Source: Mesorhizobium sp. INR15
Lineage (GTDB): Bacteria > Pseudomonadota > Alphaproteobacteria > Rhizobiales > Rhizobiaceae
Assembly (NCBI RefSeq): GCF_015500075.1
Contig: NZ_CP045496.1
Span: 992,001-1,056,000 of the forward strand
Direction: 5' to 3'
Length of the DNA: 64,000 nt
Position numbers and translations under genes: made by a program. The notes beneath the pieces are model-generated. The model made no database searches. It saw nothing but the letters and a program-made list of their open reading frames with translations, and was not told where the DNA came from. The number at the start of each line of letters is the position of its first letter. The first letter of the stretch is position 1. Shown piece after piece: positions 52,084 to 60,578 of the stretch.

Positions 52084-53568
52084 ATGCGTGTCTTCACAGC
52101 CTCGCTTGCTACCGAGACCAACACTTTCTCGCCGGTATCGACCGACCGGTCGTCCTTCGAGATGGCGTTTTACGCGCCACCTGGAAAACATCCGGAAACG
52201 CCGACACTCTGCTCGGCGCCGATACCTGTGCTGCGGCGTCGGGCCAAGGCCGAGGGCTTCACGCTGATCGAGGGTACGGCGACCTGGGCCGAGCCCGGCG
52301 GCTATATCAGGCTCGATGTCTATGAGGCACTGCGCGACGAGATCCTTGGTCAATTGCGTGCCGCCATGCCGGTGGATTGCGTGGTGCTTGGCCTGCATGG
52401 CGCGATGATCGCGCGCGGGCTTGAGGACTGCGAGGGCGATCTGCTAGCCCGCGTCCGCGAGATCGTCGGACCAGACGTCATCGTCGCCGCCGAACTCGAC
52501 CCGCACAGCCAGCTGACCAGAAAGCGTGTCGCGGCGGCGGACATCCTGGCGGCCTTTCTCGAATTTCCGCATACCGATTTCGTCGAGCGCGCCGAGCATG
52601 TCGTCGAACTGGCATTGGCGGCAACGCGCGGCAGGATCAGGCCTCTGATCTCGACCTTCGATTGCCGGATGATCGATGTTTTCCCGACCAGCCGCGAGCC
52701 GATGCGCTCTTTCGTCGACCGCATGAAGGCGCTGCAAGGCAAGGATGGCATCCTGTCGGTGTCGCTGATCCATGGCTTCCTGGCCGGCGACGCCGCGGAG
52801 ATGGGAACGCAGGTCATTGTCGTCAGCGACAATGACCGCGGCGCCGGCGATGCGCTGGCGGAACGGCTTGGCCATGAAGTGTTTTCCATGCGCGGCACAA
52901 CCGCCATGAACAGCGTGACGGTCGGTGAGGCCATCGGCCGGGTCAAGGCCGGCGGCCATGGCGACAAGCCCTTCGTGCTTGCCGACATGTGGGACAATCC
53001 CGGTGGCGGCACCGCCGGCGACAACACCGCCCTGCTGCGCGCGCTGGTCGAGAGCGGCATCAAAAGTGCCGGCGTCGCCACCATCTGGGACCCGCAAGCG
53101 ATCGCGCTGGCGCAAGGTGCCGGCGAAGGTACCGTGCTCGACATCCGCATCGGCGGCAAGACCAGCCTCGCCAGCGGCCAGCCCTTCGACGGCCTGTTCG
53201 AGGTCCGCCGGCTGGTGCCCGAAGCCTGGCAGTCGTTCGGCAAAAGCCTGGTGCCGCTCGGGCCGTCCGCCGTGCTCAGGCTGGCCGGCACGGAGATCGA
53301 CATCATCATCAACACCAACCGCACGCAGACCTTCGAGCCTGACATTTTTTCCAATCTCGGCATCGATCCGTCGGCCAAGCAGATGCTGCTGGTCAAATCG
53401 ACCAACCATTTCCATGCCGGCTTCGCGCCGGTTGCGCGCGAGATCATCTATGTGGCGGTCGAAGGCTGCTACCCGAACAATCCGCGCACCACCGACTACC
53501 GCCGGCTCAAGCGCGCGATCTGGCCGATCGTCGCCGATCCGTTCGAGGCCGATGAGGCGGCGGCCTGA
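52084..53568 (+). CDS. M81-family metallopeptidase (MlrC-like)
   Basis: A 494-residue protein of the MlrC family, which includes the last hydrolase of microcystin breakdown. It starts MRVFTASLATETNTFSPVSTD. Putative metal ligands appear in ELDPHSQLT, VLGLHGAMIA and LADMWDNPGGGTAGDN, with KSTNHFHAGFAP near the end. Most MlrC-like proteins do not act on microcystin, and their substrates are unknown. It lies 39 bp after RidA and 35 bp before the amidohydrolase. Confidence 0.88.
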   Translation: MRVFTASLATETNTFSPVSTDRSSFEMAFYAPPGKHPETPTLCSAPIPVLRRRAKAEGFTLIEGTATWAEPGGYIRLDVYEALRDEILGQLRAAMPVDCVVLGLHGAMIARGLEDCEGDLLARVREIVGPDVIVAAELDPHSQLTRKRVAAADILAAFLEFPHTDFVERAEHVVELALAATRGRIRPLISTFDCRMIDVFPTSREPMRSFVDRMKALQGKDGILSVSLIHGFLAGDAAEMGTQVIVVSDNDRGAGDALAERLGHEVFSMRGTTAMNSVTVGEAIGRVKAGGHGDKPFVLADMWDNPGGGTAGDNTALLRALVESGIKSAGVATIWDPQAIALAQGAGEGTVLDIRIGGKTSLASGQPFDGLFEVRRLVPEAWQSFGKSLVPLGPSAVLRLAGTEIDIIINTNRTQTFEPDIFSNLGIDPSAKQMLLVKSTNHFHAGFAPVAREIIYVAVEGCYPNNPRTTDYRRLKRAIWPIVADPFEADEAAA

Positions 53569-53603
53569 GGCAATCCGGATGAACGAAGCGGAGGCGAGAG
53601 CGG

Positions 53604-54836
53604 ATGCGGATTGATCTCCTTTTCAAGGGTGGCCGGCTGATCGATCCGGCGTCGGGGCTCGACGCCCCACGCGATCTCGCCATCGCCAATGGCCGCGTGG
53701 TCGCGGTCGAAAGCGACATTCCGACGGACCGCGCCACGCGCGTCATCGACGCCAGCGGCTGCGTTGTCACGCCCGGGCTGATCGACCTGCACAGCCACGT
53801 CTACTGGGGCGGCACATCACTCGGCGTCGATGCCGACCGCCTTGCCGCCAAGAGCGGCACCACGACCTTCATCGACGCCGGCAGCGCCGGCGCCGGCAAT
53901 TTCCTCGGCTTCCGCCGCCATGTCATGGAGCGCTCGAAGGTGCGCATCCTGGCCTATGTCAACATTTCCTTTGCCGGCATCTTCGGGTTCTCGCAGACCG
54001 TTTCAGTTGGCGAGTGCAGCGACCTCGGGCTCTGCAACCCACGCGAGGTTGTCGCGGCGGCGCGCGAGCACCGCGATGTCGTCGTCGGCGTCAAGGTGCG
54101 TTCCGGGCGCCATGCCGGTGGCACCAGCGGCATCGCCCCGGTCGACCTGGCGCTGGAGGCCGCCGACCAGGCCGGCCTGCCGCTGATGGCGCATATCGAC
54201 GAGCCGCCGCCCGGGCGTTCGGAAGTCCTGCCGCGTCTGCGCCGGGGCGACATTCTCACCCACTGTTTCCGGCCTTTCCCCAACGCGCCGGTCTTCGCCT
54301 CGGGCGCGGTGCGGCCAGACATGCGGCTGGCGCGCGAGCGCGGCGTCATCTTCGACATCGGCCATGGCATGGGCTCGTTCGATTTCGCCGTGGCCCGGGC
54401 GATGCTGGCCGAAGGGCTGGCGCCCGACGTGATCAGCAGCGACGTGCATCTCTACTGCGTCGACGGTCCGGCCTTCGACATTCTGGTGTGCATGTCAAAG
54501 CTGCTGGTGCTCGGCATGCCGTTGGTCGAGGTTCTGCGCGCGGCAACCCAAGCGCCGGCGCAAGCGATCGCGCGGCCTGACCTCGGCACGCTCGCGGTTG
54601 GCACCGTTGGCGACGTTGCCGTGCTGCGGCAGCGGCCAGGCCGTTTCACCTTTGTCGACGCCGTCGGTGCCTCGCTGGTTGCCGACCAGAGGCTGGTTTC
54701 GGAAGGCATCGCGATCGGCGGCACCTGGTGGCCGAACGAGGCGGACGACCACGACGAGACGGAGCGGTTCGAGGCGCATGCGGATGAGTCGCATGTCGCT
54801 GTCGCGGCCCGACATTTCGGGCATGGGCATGATTGA
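53604..54836 (+). CDS. Amidohydrolase/deacetylase-family metallohydrolase
   Basis: A 410-residue amidohydrolase. Metal ligands are seen in PGLIDLHSHVYWGG (HxH) and the later His residues of LMAHIDEPPPG and ILTHCFRPFPN. The terminal catalytic Asp is in VISSDVHLYC. The N-terminal and C-terminal beta strands (LLFKGGRLIDPASG, DVAVLRQRPGRFTFVD) form the typical small domain. The family includes N-acyl-amino acid deacetylases and cyclic-imide hydrolases. It follows the M81 gene, so it probably opens or deacylates a related intermediate. Confidence 0.88.
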   Translation: MRIDLLFKGGRLIDPASGLDAPRDLAIANGRVVAVESDIPTDRATRVIDASGCVVTPGLIDLHSHVYWGGTSLGVDADRLAAKSGTTTFIDAGSAGAGNFLGFRRHVMERSKVRILAYVNISFAGIFGFSQTVSVGECSDLGLCNPREVVAAAREHRDVVVGVKVRSGRHAGGTSGIAPVDLALEAADQAGLPLMAHIDEPPPGRSEVLPRLRRGDILTHCFRPFPNAPVFASGAVRPDMRLARERGVIFDIGHGMGSFDFAVARAMLAEGLAPDVISSDVHLYCVDGPAFDILVCMSKLLVLGMPLVEVLRAATQAPAQAIARPDLGTLAVGTVGDVAVLRQRPGRFTFVDAVGASLVADQRLVSEGIAIGGTWWPNEADDHDETERFEAHADESHVAVAARHFGHGHD

Positions 54837-54945
54837 GGGCCTGTCCCGGGATCAGATGGATTCCAGCCCTCCTGCTTTGCCGCTACACTCGGCGAATCTC
54901 GGTGCTGCCCTCTCGCGCCGGACACGCGGCCGAGGAAAACGATGA

Positions 54946-55506
54946 ATGTCGAATGAGGGCAATCCCAAGATAGTTCATGGCAGGACGCCGCAATCAGCGG
55001 CGATGCTGGCAAACGTCAAGCGAGCGATGGCGATCACCGCCCGGCTTAACCGCCTGACGTTCAACGATGCGGACGAAGTTCGCGCCTTGTTCAGCGAACT
55101 CATCGGCAAGCAGGTGGACGACAGCTTTTTGCTGATCCCGCCCTTCTATACCGCCGGCGGTGACGAAATCCGTATCGGGCGCAATGTCTTCGTCAACCAG
55201 AACTGCACGTTCTATGACCTTGGCGGGCTCGACATCGCCGACGACGTGATGATCGGGCCGAACGTGAGCATCATCACCACGGGCCATCCGCTTGAGCCGT
55301 CGCAGCGCCATGCCGTCACGATCGGAAAGCCTATTGTGATCGGGAAAAACGTCTGGATCGCGGCAGGCGCCACGATCATCGGCGGTGTGACGATAGGCGA
55401 GAACTCTGTTGTGGGCGCGGGTTCCGTGGTCACCAGGGATGTCCCCCCGAATACACTTGTCGGAGGGAATCCGGCGCGGGTCATTCGCTCGATTGGCGAC
55501 GGCTGA
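54946..55506 (+). CDS. Sugar O-acetyltransferase (NodL/LacA/Maa-type)
   Basis: A 186-residue acetyltransferase with a left-handed beta-helix made of hexapeptide repeats (IRIGRNVFVNQNCTFYD, VWIAAGATIIGGVTIGENSVVGAGSVV). The active-site His is in IITTGHPLEP. The N-terminal Mac domain covers about residues 10-65. GAGGAA lies before ATG 54946. It is 109 bp after the amidohydrolase. It may belong to this pathway or be an independent sugar acetylase, so the substrate is uncertain. Confidence 0.88.
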   Translation: MSNEGNPKIVHGRTPQSAAMLANVKRAMAITARLNRLTFNDADEVRALFSELIGKQVDDSFLLIPPFYTAGGDEIRIGRNVFVNQNCTFYDLGGLDIADDVMIGPNVSIITTGHPLEPSQRHAVTIGKPIVIGKNVWIAAGATIIGGVTIGENSVVGAGSVVTRDVPPNTLVGGNPARVIRSIGDG

Positions 55507-55543
55507 AGGAGCCGCCGGACACGAGAGATGATGAGCGTCTGCT

Positions 55544-57334
55544 TTATCTGTCGGAGTTGCTGGGTGCGCCATAAACCGGCGTTGCAATGCCTTCCATCCG
55601 CGCCTTGATCTGCAGCGCCACGTATTTCGAATAGAAGCGCGACAGGGCAAGGTTGCCGCCCTGGAACCACAGCGCCTGTTGCGCCGTCGGCTTCCACATG
55701 TTGCGGAGCTCGCCTTGCCATGGCCCCGGATCGCCCTTCACGCCTGAACCAATCCCCCAGCACGGGCCGACCTTGTCGGCGACCTCGCGCGAGACGATGC
55801 CGGCCACCGTCTCGTTCATGGACTGATAGCCGGTGCAGGAGATGATGGCGTCGACGGCAAGCTCGGTGTCGTCCTCGAACAGGATGCCATCAGGCGTCAG
55901 CGATTTGATGGCGGTGCCGCCGCGCACGCCGATCTGGCCATCGATGATCAGTTCGGAGGCGCCGACATCGATGTAGTAGCCTGAGCCGGTGCGGTAGGCC
56001 TTCATCAACAGGCCGGTTTCGTCGTCGCCGAAGTCGATGGCAAAGCCGGCGCCGCGCAAGCGGTCGTAGAAGGCCGCGTCGCGCGCCTTGATCACTTCGT
56101 AGAGGGCCTGCTGGCTCTTCGGCAGCAGCGCGAAGGGCGTCGAGGCGACGATCATGTCGGCCTTCTCGGTCGTGATGCCGCGCGCAAGCGCATTCTCCGA
56201 AAAGATCTCGAAGCCGACTTCCATCAGCGTGTCGGACTTCACCACCGTGGTTGGCGAGCGCTGGATCATCGTCACCTTGGCGCCGCTTTCCCAGAGATCG
56301 ACGCTGACATCATGTCCGGAGCTGGCGGCGCCGATGACGGCAACCTTCTTGCCGCGAAATTTCTCGCCGCTGGCATACTGGCTGGAATGCAGCAACTCGC
56401 CCTTGAATAGCTCGGCTCCCGGCAGATCGATCCGTCGCGGCGGGCCATAGGCGCCGGTAGCGAAGACGATGTGCTTCGGCTTCAGCGTGACGCGCTGGCC
56501 GACACGGTCCACCACCACGGTCCAGACCTTCCCGGCCTCGTCGTAGCTGGCGCTGACGCACTTGGTGGCGACCCAGTAGTTGAGCTCCATCACCCGCGTG
56601 TACATTTCCAGCCAGTCGCCCATCTTGTCCTTGGGCGTGAATACCGGCCAGTTTTCCGGAAACGGAATGTAGGGCAGATGGTCGTACCAGACCGGGTCGT
56701 GCAGCACGAGCGAGCGGTAGCGGTTGCGCCAGGAATCACCCGGCCGGGCATTCTTCTCGATGACGATGGTGGGCACGCCGAGCTGCCGCAGCCTTGCGCC
56801 CAGCATGATGCCGCCCTGGCCGCCGCCGATGACCAGGCAATAGGGCTGTTCGCTGCCGCCGAGCTCGCGCGTCTCGCGTGTCCTTGCCTCCGACCAGGTC
56901 TCGCGGTTGGGGTCGGCCTTGTGGCGCACGCCGAGGGGCCGCGCCGCGCCCTTGCGCTCCTCGAACCCCTTGAGGTCGGTCATCGCCGTGAACAGCGTCC
57001 GGCAGCGGCCGTCGCGCAGCCGCATGACGCCCTGGCCCCAGGCCGACGCGGTCTCGAAGCTGAACCAGGCCTCGATGGTGCCCTCGTCCGACACCGCTTC
57101 GCCGGTCAGTTGCCAGGCAGACGGGTTGGTTGCCGCAAGCGTGGCCTTCAGCATGTCCTCGATCGCCGCGCGGCCTTCCATGGTCTTGATGTTCCAGGTG
57201 AAGGTCAGGAGGTCACGCCAGTAGCACTCGTCGACGAAAAGGTTGCCGGCTGCGGCCACATCGCCTGTTTCGAGCGCCCGCGCTAGGGAATCAAGCCATG
57301 CGGTGGCCTGTTTCGATGGTGCCATGTCGAGCAT
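55544..57334 (-). CDS. SnoaL-like domain fused to a flavin-containing monooxygenase
   Basis: A protein of about 596 residues. An N-terminal NTF2/SnoaL-like domain (about residues 1-130, with WLDSLARALETGDVAAAGNLF) is joined to an FAD/NADPH monooxygenase. The FAD site is VIGGGQGGIMLGARLRQLG, the NADP site is VAVIGAASSGHDVSVDLWE, and a Baeyer-Villiger/FMO-like ATG motif is in VFATGAYGPPR. The start was set at ATG 57334 with AAGGA upstream. The frame runs on into repeat R3, which adds false N-terminal sequence. It likely oxidises a carbonyl or nitrogen substrate. Confidence 0.88.
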   Translation of the reverse strand: MLDMAPSKQATAWLDSLARALETGDVAAAGNLFVDECYWRDLLTFTWNIKTMEGRAAIEDMLKATLAATNPSAWQLTGEAVSDEGTIEAWFSFETASAWGQGVMRLRDGRCRTLFTAMTDLKGFEERKGAARPLGVRHKADPNRETWSEARTRETRELGGSEQPYCLVIGGGQGGIMLGARLRQLGVPTIVIEKNARPGDSWRNRYRSLVLHDPVWYDHLPYIPFPENWPVFTPKDKMGDWLEMYTRVMELNYWVATKCVSASYDEAGKVWTVVVDRVGQRVTLKPKHIVFATGAYGPPRRIDLPGAELFKGELLHSSQYASGEKFRGKKVAVIGAASSGHDVSVDLWESGAKVTMIQRSPTTVVKSDTLMEVGFEIFSENALARGITTEKADMIVASTPFALLPKSQQALYEVIKARDAAFYDRLRGAGFAIDFGDDETGLLMKAYRTGSGYYIDVGASELIIDGQIGVRGGTAIKSLTPDGILFEDDTELAVDAIISCTGYQSMNETVAGIVSREVADKVGPCWGIGSGVKGDPGPWQGELRNMWKPTAQQALWFQGGNLALSRFYSKYVALQIKARMEGIATPVYGAPSNSDR

Positions 57335-57374
57335 TTTTTCCTTCATCCCTTTCAAATCGGTGCGACCGGATCTT

Positions 57375-57517
57375 TCCTTCTCCCCCTGTGGGAGAAGGTG
57401 GCCTCGCGAAGCGAGGTCGGATGAGGGGTGCTCCAGCTTGGCGATGCCGGCACTCAGTCCAACACCCCTCAACCGTCTCGGCGCTGCGCGCCGATTCTCC
57501 CACAGGGGGAGAAGGAA
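57375..57517. repeat. Long inverted intergenic repeat, copy R3
   Basis: About 143 bp with ends TTCCTTCTCCCCCTGTGGGA and CCCACAGGGGGAGAAGGAA. It carries the inner CGGATGAGGGGTGCTCCAG and CGTCTCGGCGCTGCGCGCCG blocks seen in R1 and R2. It lies between the monooxygenase gene and the rpiR gene. Confidence 0.85.
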
Positions 57518-57526
57518 GAGCGCCCC

Positions 57527-58468
57527 TCAATCCCCCAGCGGCTCCATCTCCTTGCCGGTGCGGTGGATTTGGGCGTTGTACTTGATACGGCGGACGGTCT
57601 CGCGGGCCGCGCCATCGAGCTTGTAGGCGGTGGCCACTGCCAGCAAGTCGATCGCCGCGAGAAATGCGTAGCGCGAGGCCGTCGGCTTCAGCGTGTCGGG
57701 GTATTCTGCTACCGCCACCGTCAGCCGCACATCGCAGGCGCGGGCGAGGTCGGTATCGGGCGCGGTAACGCCGATCGCGTTGGCGCGGTAATGCTTGGCA
57801 AGCTCGACGGCCTCGATCACTTCGCGCGTGCGCCCAGTCGCCGAGAGGGCGATCACCAGGTCGTTGGGCTTCAGGGTCGAAGCGGTCATACGCATCAGAT
57901 AGGGGTCGCACTGGGCGTTGACGGTGATGCCGTAGCGAAACAGCCGGTACTGGGTTTCCTGCGCCAGCGCGGAAGAACTGCCGCCGAGACCGAACACCGT
58001 GACCTGGCGCGCCCTGGCGATGAGCTCGGCGGCCTTCTGCAGCTGCGCCGGATCGATCTGACGCTCGGCTTCCTGCAGCGCCCGGCGCGCCTCGCCGAAC
58101 ACCGCGTTCCAGAACGGCATGCCGTTGTCGCCGCTGGTGACCGGAGGCTTGCTCAGATAGAGCGCGCCGACGACCAGGCTTTGCGCCAGCTTGAGCTTGA
58201 AATCACGCACGCCCTCGCAGCCAATGGCGCGGCAGAAGCGGGTCACTGTCGGTTCGCTGACGCCGGCGCGCTGGGCCAGGGCGGCGTTCGACGCGTCGAC
58301 CGCGTATTTAACATCGTCGAGCACGACATCGGCGACGCGCCGCTCGGCTGGGCGCAATTCGGCGTAGGTGTCCTTGACCAGCGAGATGATGTCGGGGATG
58401 CGCCGGATGTGCTCGCGCCCATCGGCGTCGCTGTCCGATATCCCTGCCTGGCTATCAGCTTCGGTCAT
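57527..58468 (-). CDS. RpiR-family transcriptional regulator
   Basis: A regulator of about 313 residues. The N-terminal HTH_6 domain has PAERRVADVVLDDVKYAVDASNAALAQRAGVSEPTVTRFCRAIGCEGVRDFKLKL-like order with the usual GVSEPTVTRFCRA recognition helix. The C-terminal SIS sugar-isomerase domain contains VFGLGGSSSALA and LVIALSATGRTREVIEAVELA. ATG 58468 follows GGAGAG; ATG 58486 is also in frame. RpiR proteins sense phosphorylated sugars or similar ligands. It sits between the two halves of the 50-64 kb island. Confidence 0.9.
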   Translation of the reverse strand: MTEADSQAGISDSDADGREHIRRIPDIISLVKDTYAELRPAERRVADVVLDDVKYAVDASNAALAQRAGVSEPTVTRFCRAIGCEGVRDFKLKLAQSLVVGALYLSKPPVTSGDNGMPFWNAVFGEARRALQEAERQIDPAQLQKAAELIARARQVTVFGLGGSSSALAQETQYRLFRYGITVNAQCDPYLMRMTASTLKPNDLVIALSATGRTREVIEAVELAKHYRANAIGVTAPDTDLARACDVRLTVAVAEYPDTLKPTASRYAFLAAIDLLAVATAYKLDGAARETVRRIKYNAQIHRTGKEMEPLGD

Positions 58469-58826
58469 ATGGTCGGGTCTCTCCATGCTTTGCGGACCGA
58501 AGCTCTTACCATGTTTGCAGGCCGGCGTTCCACGCGCTTGGAGGCGTCACAACTGCTGCGTGCCGCAAGGGTATGGCACCCGCTTTGCCCGCTCATCCCG
58601 ACCGCAAGGCCCCGCCCTGTGTTTCACCGGCTTTCCCGCAGTATGTAGGAAAGCAACACGCATTTCAAGATAAAGAAAATCGTTATAAAACAGACAGATA
58701 AAAGACGATAGACGTTGACCTTGCTCTAAGCTGGCTGTCCGCGCTTGACAGGAAAGTAGGATAGTTACAGACTGATTTTATGCGGATGGATGACCATTGG
58801 ATCATCCCGCAATCTCAAAGGGGCGC
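58469..58826. promoter_or_regulatory. Divergent promoter region between rpiR and the ABC operon
   Basis: About 358 bp without a gene. It contains the motif GTAGGAAAGCAACAC at 58645-58659, shared with the RidA/SDR promoter region. An AT-rich stretch (about 58670-58710) follows, probably with the promoter for the plus-strand ABC operon. No exact -35/-10 pair is claimed. Confidence 0.5.
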
Positions 58827-59654
58827 ATGAACGTGGGCGATGCACCAACCCCGAAACTTGGCGTGCAGGCAGCGACCAAGATCTACCGCACGGCTTCCGG
58901 CGATCTGCTGGCGCTGGACCGCTGCAGCCTCGATGTCAGGGCCAATGAAATCGTCTCGATCGTCGGCCCGTCCGGCTGCGGCAAGACCACGCTTCTGTGG
59001 TCGATGTCAGGCCTGCACAGCCTGACCAGCGGCGAGATTCGTCTCGACGGCAAACCCATCTCGGGCCCGCATCCCGATATCGGCATCGTCTTCCAGGAAG
59101 CGAACCTGCTGCCGTGGCGCAATCTTGATGCCAACATTCGCTTTCCCTTCGAGATCAAGGGCGAGAAGCCCGACCGCGCCTGGATCGCGCATCTCCTGAA
59201 CCGCGTCGGGCTGGATGGGTTCGGCGGCAAGTTCCCGCGCGAACTTTCGGGCGGCATGCAGCAGCGCGCGGCGATCGTGCGCGCGCTGGCGCTGAAACCC
59301 TCGGTGCTGCTGATGGACGAGCCGTTCGGCGCGCTCGACAGCTTTACCCGCGAGGAGATGAACCGGCTGGTCGAGGAGATCTGGCTCGATACCAAGACCA
59401 CCATTGTCTTCATCACCCACAGCATCGAGGAAGCGATCTTCCTGTCCGACAGGGTGGTGGTGCTGAGCTTGCGGCCGGGACGTGTCGCCAAGGAATATCG
59501 CGTGCCGTTTCCAAGGCCGCGGTCACTGGAGATCATGGCGACGCGGGAGGTTTTCGATCTCACCAACCGGATCAAGATGGACATTGTCGGCGAACGCACG
59601 CGTCCTGAGGTAGCCGAGCGCACCACCGCTGAAATCGCGAGGATCAGGCCGTGA
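58827..59654 (+). CDS. ABC transporter ATP-binding protein (SsuB/TauB type)
   Basis: A 275-residue ATPase. Walker A GPSGCGKTT lies near residue 50, Q-loop VFQEANLLPWRN, signature LSGGMQQRAAIVRALAL and Walker B VLLMDEPFGALD. The family imports sulfonates, nitrate, thiamine precursors, pyrimidines and aromatic acids. ATG 58827 follows AAAGGGG. The stop overlaps the permease start by four bases. It is the first gene of the plus-strand transporter operon. Confidence 0.92.
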   Translation: MNVGDAPTPKLGVQAATKIYRTASGDLLALDRCSLDVRANEIVSIVGPSGCGKTTLLWSMSGLHSLTSGEIRLDGKPISGPHPDIGIVFQEANLLPWRNLDANIRFPFEIKGEKPDRAWIAHLLNRVGLDGFGGKFPRELSGGMQQRAAIVRALALKPSVLLMDEPFGALDSFTREEMNRLVEEIWLDTKTTIVFITHSIEEAIFLSDRVVVLSLRPGRVAKEYRVPFPRPRSLEIMATREVFDLTNRIKMDIVGERTRPEVAERTTAEIARIRP

Positions 59655-60493
59655 GCGACGCCATCCCGGAATTCTCGAAAACAAAGACCGGCGATGGCCA
59701 TGAGGTCAGCCTGACCAACCTTTCCGCCTTCGCCAGCGGCCCCGGCATCAAGTCGGGCAAGGAAGTCGCCGCCATTCTGGCCGTGGCCGTGATCATCATC
59801 GGCGGCATCGAACTGGCGCTGCGGCTGTTGCTTGTGCCGCTCTACATCATGCCGCCGCCAAGCTCGATCGCCTATGCGCTGTTCGACGAGTTCCCGCTGA
59901 TCGCGCCGCATCTGGGCTACACGCTGGTCGAACTGCTTTCGGGTTTCACCATCGGCGCCATCATCGGCCTGGTGCTGGCCGCCGTGATCACGCAATTCCC
60001 CTTCGCCGAGAAGATTGTCGCACCCTACATCCTGCTTCTGGTCACCACGCCGATGCTGGCGCTGGTGCCGCTTCTGATCCTGCGCTTCGGCTTCGGTTAC
60101 ACGCCGCGCATCATCGCGGTGGCGCTGGCGGCCGGGCCGATGGTGATGATCAACGCGGCCACCGGGTTCCGCCGTGTCGACAGCGCCAAGATCGCTTTGG
60201 CGCGGTCCTACGGCGCCAGCACCTTGCAGATTTTCTGGAAGATCCGCGCGCCGATGGCGCTGCCGATGATCCTGGTCGGGCTGATGATCGGCGCCATCTT
60301 CGGGCTGCTGACAGCGGTCGGCGCCGAAATGGTCGGCGGCGGTTTTGGCCTCGGCAACCGGCTGACCACCTATTCGTCGATGATCCAGATGCCGCAATTC
60401 TTCGCGGTGGTGCTGATCCTGTCGACGCTCGGCATCCTCATCTACGTCCTGTTCTTCCTGATCGGCAAGAAGTGGGCGAGCTGGGAGGCATAG
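59651..60493 (+). CDS. ABC transporter permease (SsuC/TauC type)
   Basis: A 280-residue inner-membrane protein with about six helices. The conserved coupling loop is KIALARSYGASTLQIFWKIRAPMALPMILVGL. The periplasmic FRRVDSAK stretch and the C-terminal YVLFFLIGKKWASWEA are typical. It overlaps the ATPase gene (GTGA) and is followed 85 bp later by the binding-protein gene. Confidence 0.92.
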   Translation: MSDAIPEFSKTKTGDGHEVSLTNLSAFASGPGIKSGKEVAAILAVAVIIIGGIELALRLLLVPLYIMPPPSSIAYALFDEFPLIAPHLGYTLVELLSGFTIGAIIGLVLAAVITQFPFAEKIVAPYILLLVTTPMLALVPLLILRFGFGYTPRIIAVALAAGPMVMINAATGFRRVDSAKIALARSYGASTLQIFWKIRAPMALPMILVGLMIGAIFGLLTAVGAEMVGGGFGLGNRLTTYSSMIQMPQFFAVVLILSTLGILIYVLFFLIGKKWASWEA

Positions 60494-60578
60494 GGACAAC
60501 GACTTGACGCGGAAGCAGACAACGCCCGGGAGGCGGGCGGCAAGGCAAGACTGACAATCAACAAAAAAGGGGAATGCC

